A model generated the notes under the pieces. It made no database searches. It was not told the origin of the DNA and saw only the letters and a list, made by a program, of their open reading frames with translations. DNA of 64,000 bases, from positions 795,241 through 859,240 of the forward strand of contig JBBCHM010000002.1 of NCBI GenBank assembly GCA_037200045.1. Direction: 5' to 3'. This stretch comes from Rhizomicrobium sp. GTDB taxonomy: Bacteria > Pseudomonadota > Alphaproteobacteria > Micropepsales > Micropepsaceae. A program made the translations under genes and the position numbers. Of the stretch, positions 19,994 through 28,555 are shown piece after piece; the stretch's first letter is position 1, and each line of letters starts with the position of its first letter.

Positions 19994-20983
19994 ATGATCG
20001 ATCCGTTCGGCCGCACCATTTCCTACCTGCGCATCTCGGTGACGGACCGCTGCGATTTCCGCTGCGTCTATTGCATGTCGGAGCACATGACGTTCCTGCC
20101 CAAGGCCGAGGTGCTGAGCCTGGAGGAGATCGAGCGGCTGGCGCTCGCCTTCGTGCGCAAGGGCGTGCAGCGGCTGCGGATCACCGGCGGCGAGCCGCTG
20201 GTCCGGCGCGACGTCATGCGCCTGTTCGAGCGGCTGGGGCGCGAGATCGGCAAGTCGAACCTCAAAGAGATCACGCTGACGACCAATGGCAGCCAGCTTG
20301 CGCGGTATGCCCGCGAGCTGAAGGCGGCGGGCGTGAGGCGGGTCAATGTCTCGCTCGACACGCGCGATCCGGACAAGTTCCGCGCCGTCACGCGCTGGGG
20401 GCATCTGGGGCCGGTGCTGGAGGGCATCGACGCGGCGGACGCGGCGGGCCTCAAGGTCAAGATCAACACCGTCGCGCTGAAGGGCGTCAACGAGGACGAG
20501 ATCGAGGACATGGTGCGCTGGGCGCATGGCCGCGGCTTCGACCTGACGCTCATCGAAACCATGCCGCTGGGCGAGATCGACGGCGACCGCGTCGGCCAGT
20601 ACCTGCCGCTGTCGCTGGTGCGGGCAAGGCTCGCCAAGAACCTGACATTCGCCGAGACCGACTACCGCACCGGCGGGCCGGCGCGCTATGCGCGGGTGAT
20701 CGAGACCGGCGGGCGGCTCGGCTTCATCACCCCGCTGACGCATAATTTCTGCGAGAGCTGCAATCGCGTGCGGCTGACCTGCACCGGGCGGCTCTATATG
20801 TGCCTGGGCCAGGACGACAATGCCGATTTGCGCAAGGCGTTGCGGGCATCGCCGGACGACGCGCTGCTCGACGCGGCGATCGACGAAGCGATCGGGCGCA
20901 AGCCCAGGGGCCACGACTTCGTCATCGACCGGCGCCATACGGAACCGGCGCTTGCCCGTCACATGTCGACCACCGGCGGCTGA
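19994..20983 (+). CDS. moaA: GTP 3',8-cyclase, molybdenum cofactor biosynthesis
   Basis: This 329-aa radical SAM enzyme carries out the first step of molybdopterin synthesis. The N-terminal CxxxCxxC cluster is C20, C24, C27 (CDFRCVYC). The C-terminal cluster is in [30 protein letters not shown] is the SAM-binding GGE motif. The protein ends in Gly-Gly (TTGG), the conserved tail required by MoaA. The start ATG at 19994 gives normal length. It leads into nadK with a four-base gap. A Mo enzyme (CoxL-like) lies 5 kb upstream. Confidence 0.96.
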   Translation: MIDPFGRTISYLRISVTDRCDFRCVYCMSEHMTFLPKAEVLSLEEIERLALAFVRKGVQRLRITGGEPLVRRDVMRLFERLGREIGKSNLKEITLTTNGSQLARYARELKAAGVRRVNVSLDTRDPDKFRAVTRWGHLGPVLEGIDAADAAGLKVKINTVALKGVNEDEIEDMVRWAHGRGFDLTLIETMPLGEIDGDRVGQYLPLSLVRARLAKNLTFAETDYRTGGPARYARVIETGGRLGFITPLTHNFCESCNRVRLTCTGRLYMCLGQDDNADLRKALRASPDDALLDAAIDEAIGRKPRGHDFVIDRRHTEPALARHMSTTGG

Positions 20984-20987
20984 AGAC

Positions 20988-21749
20988 ATGGCCCCTTCCC
21001 TCCACTTCGTCGCCGCCACGGCGCCGGACGCGCAGGCGGCGCTGGAAATCCTGCGCGGGCGCTACACCGATGTGGGCGCGGAGAAGGCGGACATCGTGGT
21101 CGCGCTGGGCGGCGACGGGTTCATGCTGCAGACGCTGCACAATTTCATGCCCGCCAAGAAGCCGATCTATGGGATGAACCTCGGCTCGGTCGGGTTCCTG
21201 ATGAACGAGTACCGCGAGGACGAGTTGGAGACGCGGCTGGCGGCGGCGGAGTCCGCCCTGCTCCACCCCTTGCGCATGCGCGCGACGGCGCCAAGCGGAA
21301 CGATCGAGGCGCTCGCCTTCAACGAGGTGTCGCTGCTGCGCCAGACGCGGCAGGCCGCCAAGCTGCGCATCCTGGTCGACGACAAGGTGCGGATCGAGGA
21401 ATTGATCTGCGACGGCATCCTGGTGTCCACCCCGGCGGGCAGCACCGCTTATAATCTTTCGGCGCATGGGCCGATCCTGCCGATCGACGCCGACCTCCTG
21501 ACGCTGACCCCGATCAGCGCCTTCCGCCCGCGGCGCTGGCGTGGCGCCCTTTTGCCGCACCGGGCCCGTGTCCGCTTCGAGATCCTCGAAGCCCCCAAAC
21601 GGCCGGTCAGCGCCGTGGCGGACGACCTGGAAGCCCGGGACGTGAGCGTCGTGGACGTGGCGGAGGACCGCTCGGTCGGCGTGACCATGCTGTTCGACGC
21701 CGGCCACAGCCTGGATGAACGAATCCTTGCCGAACAGTTCGTCGATTAA
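20988..21749 (+). CDS. nadK: NAD kinase
   Basis: This 253-aa kinase makes NADP from NAD. GGDG at 41-44 is the phosphate loop, NEVSLLR follows, and [20 protein letters not shown] is the NAD-binding signature. The length suits the short alphaproteobacterial form. It is four bases downstream of moaA and probably co-transcribed. Confidence 0.95.
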   Translation: MAPSLHFVAATAPDAQAALEILRGRYTDVGAEKADIVVALGGDGFMLQTLHNFMPAKKPIYGMNLGSVGFLMNEYREDELETRLAAAESALLHPLRMRATAPSGTIEALAFNEVSLLRQTRQAAKLRILVDDKVRIEELICDGILVSTPAGSTAYNLSAHGPILPIDADLLTLTPISAFRPRRWRGALLPHRARVRFEILEAPKRPVSAVADDLEARDVSVVDVAEDRSVGVTMLFDAGHSLDERILAEQFVD

Positions 21750-21832
21750 CCGCGCCCTGTTTCACAAGACGTTAATGCGGCTGTCCTAGTTTGCGCCCCA
21801 AGGGGCGTGCGCCCGAGAACCGGTGTGCGGGA

Positions 21833-22345
21833 ATGAGCGGCTATCGATTCGACAGATTGAAGGTCCTGGTTGTCGACGACAGCCAGCATATGCGCAAGCT
21901 CGTGGTCACGATCCTGCAGGCCTTCGGCGTCCTGCAGGTTTTCGAGGCGACGGACGGCGAGAGCGCCTGGAAATTGCTGCGCGAATGCAATCCCGACGTG
22001 GTCTTCATGGACTGGACGATGCCGGAGATGACGGGCATCGAGGTCGTCAAGATGGTGCGCACCTCCAGCCAGACGCCCAACCCCTTCGTGCCGATCATCA
22101 TGCTGACCGGCTATACCCAGCTCGACCATGTGCGCCAGGCGCGCGACGCCGGCGCCAACGAATTCCTGGCCAAGCCGGTTTCTGTGAAGGCCGTGATGTC
22201 GCGCCTGGTCGCGGTGATCGAGCATCCGAGGCCTTATGTCCGCACCAAGGCCTATTTCGGTCCCTGCCGCCGCCGGCGCGGCAAGGAGGAATATCGCGGG
22301 CCGGAACGCCGGGCCTCGGCTTACGAAACCGCCGATGCCGACTAG
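21833..22345 (+). CDS. Single-domain response regulator with basic C-terminal tail
   Basis: This 170-aa CheY-like receiver has acidic residues D15-D16, phospho-acceptor D60 (FMDWTMPEM), the Thr in IIMLTGYT and Lys in FLAKPVS. After the receiver come about 40 residues without an output domain: KAYFGPCRRRRGKEEYRGPERRAS. The GPxRRR-type tail also occurs (VGPDRRKD) in the receiver-like protein at 56253-57251. The downstream gene encodes an Hpt protein, so a phosphorelay is likely. The start MSGYRF at 21833 was chosen; the frame is open from 21791. Confidence 0.9.
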   Translation: MSGYRFDRLKVLVVDDSQHMRKLVVTILQAFGVLQVFEATDGESAWKLLRECNPDVVFMDWTMPEMTGIEVVKMVRTSSQTPNPFVPIIMLTGYTQLDHVRQARDAGANEFLAKPVSVKAVMSRLVAVIEHPRPYVRTKAYFGPCRRRRGKEEYRGPERRASAYETADAD

Positions 22346-22362
22346 CGAAGGGTTTTAGGATC

Positions 22363-22842
22363 ATGGCACGCGAGCTCCCCATCGAAATCTTCATGCCGCC
22401 GAACATCCTGAAGGCCAAGGTCGGCAGCGCCATCGGCGGCATCGACATGGCGGCGGTCAAGCGCGCCGAGGCCGCGATGGAGACCCTGCGCGTCGAGTTC
22501 AACGACTGGCTGTCGAGCGACGTGGTCAAGCTCGGCGAAAGCCGCGACCGCTATGCCAGCGCCCCCGGCGCCGCGGCGCGCGCGGGCCTGTTCCGCGCGG
22601 CGCACGACCTCAAGGGCCAGGCCGAGACGTTCGAGTTTCCGATGATCGCGCGCGTCGCCGGCTCGCTGACGCGGCTGATCGATTCGACCAAGCCGGCGAC
22701 CGACCTGCCGCTCGGCCTGATCGACGCCCATGTCGCGGCGATCCGCGTGATCTTCCGCGACAAGATCAAGACGGCGACCGACAAGACGGCGCTGGCGCTG
22801 GCAGACGAGCTCGACGCGCGCGTGAGCGAGGCGATTGCTTAA
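22363..22842 (+). CDS. Histidine phosphotransfer (Hpt) domain protein
   Basis: This 159-aa all-helical protein has AAHDLKGQ with H81 and the HxxKG pattern of Hpt domains. It is 17 bases downstream of the single-domain response regulator, so the two probably exchange phosphate. No sensor kinase is nearby, so the input comes from elsewhere. The N-terminal 60 residues (FMPPNILKAKVGSAIGGIDM, then a long helix) are not part of the Hpt core. Confidence 0.85.
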   Translation: MARELPIEIFMPPNILKAKVGSAIGGIDMAAVKRAEAAMETLRVEFNDWLSSDVVKLGESRDRYASAPGAAARAGLFRAAHDLKGQAETFEFPMIARVAGSLTRLIDSTKPATDLPLGLIDAHVAAIRVIFRDKIKTATDKTALALADELDARVSEAIA

Positions 22843-22846
22843 ACAA

Positions 22847-22868
22847 CCTCTCCCACAAGCGGGAGAGG
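22847..22868. terminator. Hairpin between convergent genes (GAGAGG-type repeat)
   Basis: CCTCTCCCACAAGCGGGAGA continues to GG and forms a stem-loop between the convergent Hpt and Nudix genes, one base pair being mismatched. The same sequence with a perfect stem occurs twice at 33976-34095. It is probably a repeat used as a bidirectional terminator, without a U-tract. Confidence 0.6.
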
Positions 22869-22875
22869 ACAAATC

Positions 22876-23664
22876 CTACATCGCGTCTCTCATGTTCGCC
22901 GAGGTCTGCGTGTAACCCGCGTCGTCGCGGATTTTGAGGATCTGGCCTTCGGGGCCGTTCTCCACCCAGGGCGTCACGGCAAGCACCGTGTCCGCCCGCG
23001 CCGCGGCGATGGCGGCGGCGACCGTCTTCGCCTTGTCCAGCTTCATCAGGTTGAGCTTGGTCGGGAAGATCACGTTCCACTTCTTGCGGTCGCTGACCGC
23101 CTCGCCGGGCGTGATCCAGATCGAGTCCACGGACTCGCGGCCGTCGTGGCTGCCGATATGCCCGACCGGCGAGGAGGCGAGGAAGAAATGCGTGTCGAAG
23201 CGCTTGGGCATGTTGGTCGGCGTGATCCAATGCGCGAAGGGAACCAGAAGATCGAGCGCGAGGCGCATCTTTTCCTTCTCCAGCACCTTTGCCAGCACCG
23301 CTTCGCGCTTCTCGAGCAGATGGCGATAGGGCCGCAGCGCGTCCAGCCGCTGGGCGGAGACCAGATCGCCGGTGCGCGCGTCGCGGGCGAGCAGGATGCC
23401 GGATTCCTCGAAGGCTTCGCGGATCGCGCCCACGCCGAGCGCGCGCATCGGCGCCGTCCAGTCGCTCGCGCAATCGACATGCGCGTCGAGCGCCGCGTCG
23501 CCATCGCCCGTTTCGAGCTTGCCGCCGGGAAAGACGAGCGCGCCGGCGGAAAAATCGATCTGGTGATGGCGCTTGACCATGAACACTTCGAGGCCGGCCG
23601 CGCCGTCGCGCAGCAGAAGGATCGTGGCGGCCGGCACGGGAAGGACGGCGGGTTTGTGGGACAT
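22876..23664 (-). CDS. Nudix hydrolase, NUDT19-like with split Nudix box
   Basis: This 262-aa protein has the Nudix motif in two pieces: FPGGKLE near residue 50 and REAFEESGILL near 83-93, with about 26 extra residues between the parts. Such an insertion is known in NUDT19-type (acyl-)CoA diphosphatases. VFMVKRH and HFFLA strands flank it. A role as CoA or acyl-CoA pyrophosphohydrolase is likely by family, not proven. ATG at 23664 is preceded by AGGAA. Confidence 0.85.
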   Translation of the reverse strand: MSHKPAVLPVPAATILLLRDGAAGLEVFMVKRHHQIDFSAGALVFPGGKLETGDGDAALDAHVDCASDWTAPMRALGVGAIREAFEESGILLARDARTGDLVSAQRLDALRPYRHLLEKREAVLAKVLEKEKMRLALDLLVPFAHWITPTNMPKRFDTHFFLASSPVGHIGSHDGRESVDSIWITPGEAVSDRKKWNVIFPTKLNLMKLDKAKTVAAAIAAARADTVLAVTPWVENGPEGQILKIRDDAGYTQTSANMRDAM

Positions 23665-23693
23665 GATTCCTCGCTTCTTGTTTGACGCCAAGT

Positions 23694-24821
23694 CTAGCGA
23701 GCGATCGCGGCGGCCGCCAAGCTGAACGCCGAGGCGATGGCGAGCACGGCGTAATAGCCGCCGGTGCCGAGTGCCGTTACGGCGCCGCCGCTCAATAGCG
23801 GTCCGAAGATCGAACCCATGCCGAACAGAAGGATCAGTCCTGCCGCCGCGGCAACGCGATTCTGCGGCGCGACCGCGTCGTTGGTGTGCGCGGCGGAGAT
23901 CGCATACATCGGAAAGATGATGCCGCCGGTGAGCAGCGAGGCGGCGTAGCGCGCCAGATCGCTCGCGCCGTCGGCCCACAGGCCGAACAGCGCGACGGCG
24001 ATGCCGCCGGCCGACATCAGCGCGATGGTGGGGCGCCGGCCCATCGCGTCCGACAGCCAGCCCATCGGAAATTGCACGAGCGCGCCGCCGATCATCGCGG
24101 CCGCCATGAACAGGCTGACCTGCTTGAGGTCGAAGCCGCTTTTCTGCGCATAGACCGGACCGAAGGTGAAGACGATGGACCAGCTCACGCCGGCGATGAC
24201 GGTGACCGTCGCGCCGAGCGGCGAAAGGCGGAAAAGATTTCCGATATGCAGCGGCTCGGGCGGCGCGCCCCTGGGCGCGGTGTGACGCGCGACGACGACA
24301 GGAATGGCGCCGGCGAGGAAGAGGACGGCGGCGAGCAGGAACGGCCAGGCGCTGCTCGGATCGCCCAGGCTGAGCAGGAGCTGCGCCGCCGTCAATCCGA
24401 CCATCTGCACGACCATGTAGATGCTGAAGACGCGGCCGCGCTGCTCGTTGGCGACGCGGGCGTGGATCCAGCTCTCGGCGCCGACATAGAGGCTCGACAA
24501 CGCGAAGCCGGAGGCGAGGCGCAGCACCGCCCAGGCGACCGGCGTCACGAGGAAGGCATGCGCCGCGATCGCGACCGCCGCGCCGATGGCGCCGACCCAC
24601 ATGGTGTTGACATGCCCTGCCCGTCCGATGACGGCGTGGCTGGTGAGCGGCGCGATGGAATAGCCGACGTAATAGCTCGCCATGACGATGCCGATCATCC
24701 AGGCGGGAAACGCCTCGATCCCCGCGCGCACGCTGAGCAGGCTGGTCTGCAGGCCGTTCGCGGTCTGGATGAAGAAGATGCAGACGATGACGGCAAAGAC
24801 CGAGACAATGGCGGCGCGCAT
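23694..24821 (-). CDS. MFS transporter, YcaD-like
   Basis: This 375-aa, 12-helix transporter is of the major facilitator superfamily. The first loop region (GYSIAPLTSHAVIGRAGHVN), LYVGAESWIHARVANEQRGR between helices 4 and 5, and GWLSDAMGRRPTIAL between helices 8 and 9 fit the YcaD-like subgroup. The substrate is unknown. It lies 29 bases upstream of the Nudix gene on the same strand, so the two may be co-transcribed. Confidence 0.88.
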   Translation of the reverse strand: MRAAIVSVFAVIVCIFFIQTANGLQTSLLSVRAGIEAFPAWMIGIVMASYYVGYSIAPLTSHAVIGRAGHVNTMWVGAIGAAVAIAAHAFLVTPVAWAVLRLASGFALSSLYVGAESWIHARVANEQRGRVFSIYMVVQMVGLTAAQLLLSLGDPSSAWPFLLAAVLFLAGAIPVVVARHTAPRGAPPEPLHIGNLFRLSPLGATVTVIAGVSWSIVFTFGPVYAQKSGFDLKQVSLFMAAAMIGGALVQFPMGWLSDAMGRRPTIALMSAGGIAVALFGLWADGASDLARYAASLLTGGIIFPMYAISAAHTNDAVAPQNRVAAAAGLILLFGMGSIFGPLLSGGAVTALGTGGYYAVLAIASAFSLAAAAIAR

Positions 24822-24863
24822 CGAGCCCCCTGCTACCGGCGCTGACTCTTTTACTTATTCCGG

Positions 24864-24996
24864 TGTCATGGCCCGCGAATGCGGGCCACCCAGGTGATCG
24901 AGAACACGAGTTGAGAAATTATGGCAAGAGGATTCCGCGAACCTGCCGGCGCCGTGCAGAACTCAACTGGGTGGCCCGCATGCGCGGGCCATGACA
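24864..24996. repeat. Paired palindromic (REP-like) element, copy 3
   Basis: Arms 24864-24893 and 24967-24996 are inverted copies with GGCCCGC/GCGGGCC stems; the right arm has ATGC instead of ATTC in its loop. The inner spacer is 73 bp, the longest of the five apart from copy 4 at 64 bp. It fills the space between the MFS and lytic transglycosylase genes. Confidence 0.9.
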
Positions 24997-25003
24997 ACTT
25001 TTT

Positions 25004-25849
25004 TCAGTTCACCGAGGCCAGCACGTCCATCACGCCGGGCGTCATCAGGAAGGGCGCCGGGGGCGGGCCGCCGGTGTCGCTGTCGCTGGTTTCGTTCGCG
25101 AAGAAGCCGTGCGACGGACGCCAGGAGGAAATGCTCGCGAGCAATGCGCTCTGGTCCGGCGCGGCGGGGCCGGCACTGTCGACCAGGGTCGCCGGCGCGG
25201 CCGACGGCGCGGATGACGCGAGCGCGGCGCTGGCGCCGGGCTGCTTGACGGCCCAGTTGTAGACCTCGCGCACCGTCTTGGGCGTGCCGTTGGAATGGTA
25301 GAAGACGTGACGGTTCGCATCCGCCGCCGCCGGGAAGGCGTGCGCGGCGCTGGCGCTGGGATGGCTGTCGCTCATCTTGATGAGGCGGCAGGCGGCGTCG
25401 GGTCCGAGGAAATGCGCGGCATAGAGCTCGCCGCCGCAGACGTCGCGGCCGAGCGACTGCTGCAGCGTGGCGCGGGTGGCCTGCGCCATCTCGCCTTCCA
25501 TCAGCGAGGCGATCCCGGGGTCCTTGCGCAGGGCAAGGATTGCCGAGCGGTCGGCGGAATTGGCCACGCGGTAGCGGCCGTCGGTGCCCTGGCTGATCGT
25601 GTTGGCGTAGGAGCCGAGGCCGTATTTCGCGCCGTAATTCTTGACCATGCCGAGCCAGGTCTGGTCGACGAACTGGAACAGGCCGGTGGCCGACGAAGTG
25701 CTTGCCTTTGCTGAGGGTTTCAGGCTCGACTCGCGCATCGCGGTGTCGAGCAGATAGTTGAAATCGGCGCCCGTCGCGGCCGAGGCGCGTTGCAGCGCTC
25801 CCAGGATCTGGGTGCGGTCGGTCGCGGCATTTGCGGCTTCTGCCAGCAT
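25004..25849 (-). CDS. Lytic transglycosylase (SLT domain)
   Basis: This 281-aa protein has an SLT-like fold: catalytic E40 in AMRESSLKPSAKAS, then SSATGLFQFVDQTW, and AAHFLGPDAACRLI. These enzymes cleave peptidoglycan glycan strands. No signal peptide is visible from the ATG at 25849, so the secretion route is unclear. The C-terminal 80 residues are Ala/Pro-rich and likely disordered. The ribosome site AGGAGAA sits in a perfect hairpin just upstream. Confidence 0.85.
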   Translation of the reverse strand: MLAEAANAATDRTQILGALQRASAATGADFNYLLDTAMRESSLKPSAKASTSSATGLFQFVDQTWLGMVKNYGAKYGLGSYANTISQGTDGRYRVANSADRSAILALRKDPGIASLMEGEMAQATRATLQQSLGRDVCGGELYAAHFLGPDAACRLIKMSDSHPSASAAHAFPAAADANRHVFYHSNGTPKTVREVYNWAVKQPGASAALASSAPSAAPATLVDSAGPAAPDQSALLASISSWRPSHGFFANETSDSDTGGPPPAPFLMTPGVMDVLASVN

Positions 25850-25860
25850 GGCAACGGGTT

Positions 25861-25878
25861 CTCCTGCGCTAGCAGGAG
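25861..25878 (-). promoter_or_regulatory. Hairpin enclosing the ribosome site of the lytic transglycosylase
   Basis: CTCCTGC-GCTA-GCAGGAG is a perfect 7-bp stem with a 4-base loop. In the mRNA the AGGAG of the second arm is the Shine-Dalgarno sequence, and CTCCT in the first arm is its complement. The element could limit translation until melted or bound. Confidence 0.45.
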
Positions 25879-25898
25879 CAACGAGCGTGCCAGTCCGG

Positions 25899-26291
25899 TT
25901 AACGCGCGTTCACGAATTGCGCGATGAAAGCGGTGGCGTCGTCGTAGGGCACGGCGGCGCTGTGGCCCCAGACCGGGCCGGGCCAGGCCGGATCGCCGGG
26001 GCCGCGCGCGACGATGTGGACGTGCAATTGCGGCACCAGATTGCCGAGCGCGCCGATGTTGATCTTGGCGGCGCCGGTCAGGCGCTTGAGGGTTTGCGCG
26101 GCGGCGGAGATTTCCTCGGTCAGCGTGGCGCGGTCGGCGGGCGCAAGATCGAACAGCTCGACGGCATCGGGGCGGCGCGGCACCAGGATCAGCCAGCGAT
26201 AGCGGGCATCGTTCATGAGAAGGACGCGAGAGAGCGGCCAATCGGCGACGAAGGCGGTGTCGGCGGCGAGGCGGGGATGGAGGGTGAACAA
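25899..26291 (-). CDS. HIT-family hydrolase
   Basis: This 130-aa protein carries the histidine triad region VPQLHVHIVARG: H90 and H92 are kept, and the first His is Gln88, a form common in bacterial HIT proteins. They hydrolyse or transfer nucleotide phosphates; the substrate is not known. FTLHPRLAADT and LLMNDARYRWLILVPRR are characteristic. The likely start is TTG at 26291, with GAGG seven bases upstream; GTG at 26306 is an alternative. Confidence 0.85.
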   Translation of the reverse strand: MFTLHPRLAADTAFVADWPLSRVLLMNDARYRWLILVPRRPDAVELFDLAPADRATLTEEISAAAQTLKRLTGAAKINIGALGNLVPQLHVHIVARGPGDPAWPGPVWGHSAAVPYDDATAFIAQFVNAR

Positions 26292-26311
26292 CGCAATCCT
26301 CTTCACTCGGT

Positions 26312-26435
26312 TGTCATGGCCCGCGACTGCGGGCCATCCAGTTGAAGCTTGAACCACTCTCGATTTTTTGAGAGCCCGTGATCGGAGAGTATAGGCCGTC
26401 GTCACCTGGGTGGCCCGCATTCGCGGGCCATGACA
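26312..26435. repeat. Paired palindromic (REP-like) element, copy 4
   Basis: Arms 26312-26341 and 26406-26435. The left arm has GACT in the loop and ATCCAG at its inner end, the right arm the standard ATTC and CTGGGT. The spacer is 64 bp. It separates the HIT and antiporter genes and begins six bases upstream of the furthest possible HIT start. Confidence 0.9.
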
Positions 26436-26454
26436 CCTTATTTTTGATGACGCC

Positions 26455-27453
26455 TTACGCCATCCCCAGCAGCGCGTGCGGCACGAGGCCCTGGCGCCAG
26501 GCGAGGTAGCCGACGTAACCGACATAGGCCAGCAGCAGCAGCGCCGCCTTGGGGCGGGAGAGGCGCCAGTTTGCCGACAGCAGCGGCAGGAGAAGCACGG
26601 CGGCGCCCAGCACCACGAAAACATCGCTCGTCGCGAAGACCGGCGACACAGGCAGCGGATGGACGAGCGCGGCGATGCCGAGCACGCCCAAGAGATTGAA
26701 CACGCTGGCGGTGATCAGATGTCCGATGGCGACCTGGGTATGGCCCCGCGCCGCCGCCGAAGCGGTGACGAGCAGGACAGGCACCGACGCGGCGAAGGCC
26801 ACCAGCGTGAGCGCCATGGTCGACAGCGGCAGGTTCCACCGCGCCGCCAGTGACAAGGTGCCGCCCACCAGGAAATGCGCGCCGAGCAGAAGGCAGATCA
26901 CGGCCACGATCAGGACGAACAGGCCGCCGCCGATCGAGGGATGCTCGCCGGTCATGTGCTTCTCGGCCTCGGCGCAGGCGACCGAGTGGTCCGGCGAACG
27001 GCGCCAGTCGCTCACCGCCGCGACGACGGCATAGAGGATGAACCCGCCGAGCAGCAGGACGCCCTCGCGCCGGCCGATCGTGCCGTGCAGCGCCAAGAGA
27101 ACAAGCAGGCCGCTGGCGATCAGAAGCGCGCCGCCGTCGCGCAGGACGACTTTCGGCGCGCTCGGCATCGGCTGGATGAGGGCGCCCAGGCCCAGGATCA
27201 GCAGCAGGTTGATCAGCGTCGCGCCGATGACGGCGCCGAGGACGAGATCGGGGAACCGGGACGCCGCGCCCTGCATGGCGATGGCCAGCGTCGGCGAGGA
27301 GGTGCCGAGAGACAGGACGAACAATCCGATGATGACCGGCGAGATGCCCAGCGCCCGCTTCAGCATCACGCCGCCGCGGATCACGCCCTCGCCGCCCAGC
27401 GCCAGGAGGACGAAGCCCGCGCCGAAAATCCACCACGCCATCTGAAAATTCAC
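26455..27453 (-). CDS. Sodium/calcium exchanger family (CaCA) antiporter
   Basis: This 332-aa membrane protein has two homologous halves of about five helices. The alpha repeats are LFVLSLGTSSPTLAIAMQGA in the first half and LTLVAFAASVPVLLVTASAA in the second. The usual acidic ion ligand (GTSxPE) is replaced by threonine in the first repeat (GTSSPT) and valine in the second (AASVPV), so ion specificity may differ from Ca2+/Na+. The likely start is GTG at 27453 with GAGG upstream. It is the last gene after thiO, seven bases away. Confidence 0.83.
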   Translation of the reverse strand: MNFQMAWWIFGAGFVLLALGGEGVIRGGVMLKRALGISPVIIGLFVLSLGTSSPTLAIAMQGAASRFPDLVLGAVIGATLINLLLILGLGALIQPMPSAPKVVLRDGGALLIASGLLVLLALHGTIGRREGVLLLGGFILYAVVAAVSDWRRSPDHSVACAEAEKHMTGEHPSIGGGLFVLIVAVICLLLGAHFLVGGTLSLAARWNLPLSTMALTLVAFAASVPVLLVTASAAARGHTQVAIGHLITASVFNLLGVLGIAALVHPLPVSPVFATSDVFVVLGAAVLLLPLLSANWRLSRPKAALLLLAYVGYVGYLAWRQGLVPHALLGMA

Positions 27454-27460
27454 CGGGACC

Positions 27461-28555
27461 TCACGCCTGTCCCGGTCCTTTCGGGAAGCGCCGCGGATCG
27501 AAGGCGGAAATGCCGGCCGCGTGTTCCAGAACAAGACGAGACATGTTCTGGGCGATGGCCGGTGCAAAGAGGATGCCGTTGCGGTACTGCCCGGTTGCGA
27601 CGAACAGCCGGCGCAGCGCCGATGGGCCGAGGATCGGCAGACCGTCCGGCGAGCCGGGCCGAAGGCCGGCCCAACGCTCGATCACCTGCCACTTTGCGAG
27701 CGCGGGCATCAGGGCGATGGCGCGGCTGGACAACCAGAGGGTGGCCTCGTCGGTCACGCTGGTGTCGAAGCCGGCATCGGCGGTGGTGGCGCCGATCAGG
27801 AGGCGGTCCCGGCGCGGGACGAGATAGACCTCGCGGCCCCGCACGACATGGGTCGGCAGGCGCGCGCCCGGCGGCGGGGCGACGGCGACCATCTCGCCCT
27901 TGACCGGCCTGACCGGCGGCAGCGCCTCCGGCGGCAGGCCGCCGAGCCCGGCCGACCACACGCCGGCGGCGAGGACGAAGGCGTCGGCCTCGTAGCGGTG
28001 GAACGGGGTGTGGAGCGCGTGGACTTCGTCCTCGCGGACATCGAAGCGGACGGCCGGTTCGTTGACGCTGAGCGTCCCGCCGGCACGCAGGAAGGCCCGC
28101 GCCAGCGCCTGGCCGAGCAGCCGGCTATCGACCTGGGCCTCGCCCGGCGCCCAGACGGAGCCGGCGATGTCGGGCGACAACATCGGCTCTTTCGCGCGCG
28201 TTTCGTCGGCCGTCAGGTAGCCGACACCGGGACGCGCCGCGAGCGCGGCGGCTTCGGATTGGTCGCGCGCGACCAGCAAAGCGCCGTTGCGGCGATAGTC
28301 GATCTCGAGGCCGGAAGCGGTCTCCACTTCGGTGGCAAAGCCTGGCCACAAGCCACTGGCCTGGCGTGCGAAATCGGCTTCGGGATCGTCGCCGTCGGCA
28401 CGCTCGCCGGCGATCGCGATCATGCCGGCCGAGGCCCAGGTCGCGCCGAGCGCGGGCTGGGTGCGTTCGAGGATGGTCACCTCCGCGCCGGCCTGCAGCA
28501 GCCGCCAGCCGATGCCCAGTCCGGCGACGCCGGCGCCGATGATGACGATCTTCAT
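27461..28555 (-). CDS. thiO: Glycine oxidase ThiO-like FAD-dependent oxidoreductase
   Basis: This 364-aa DAO-family flavoprotein has the dinucleotide motif IIGAGVAGLGIGWRL (G7, G9, G12) and the ATG motif late in the chain (RWAGLRPGSPDGLPILGPS), where ThiO-type enzymes bind FAD. ThiO oxidises glycine to iminoglycine for the thiazole of thiamine. No thiS, thiG or thiE is adjacent, so the symbol is by resemblance only; another D-amino acid or sarcosine-like oxidase is possible. Its ATG overlaps the stop of the upstream transferase gene. Confidence 0.75.
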   Translation of the reverse strand: MKIVIIGAGVAGLGIGWRLLQAGAEVTILERTQPALGATWASAGMIAIAGERADGDDPEADFARQASGLWPGFATEVETASGLEIDYRRNGALLVARDQSEAAALAARPGVGYLTADETRAKEPMLSPDIAGSVWAPGEAQVDSRLLGQALARAFLRAGGTLSVNEPAVRFDVREDEVHALHTPFHRYEADAFVLAAGVWSAGLGGLPPEALPPVRPVKGEMVAVAPPPGARLPTHVVRGREVYLVPRRDRLLIGATTADAGFDTSVTDEATLWLSSRAIALMPALAKWQVIERWAGLRPGSPDGLPILGPSALRRLFVATGQYRNGILFAPAIAQNMSRLVLEHAAGISAFDPRRFPKGPGQA

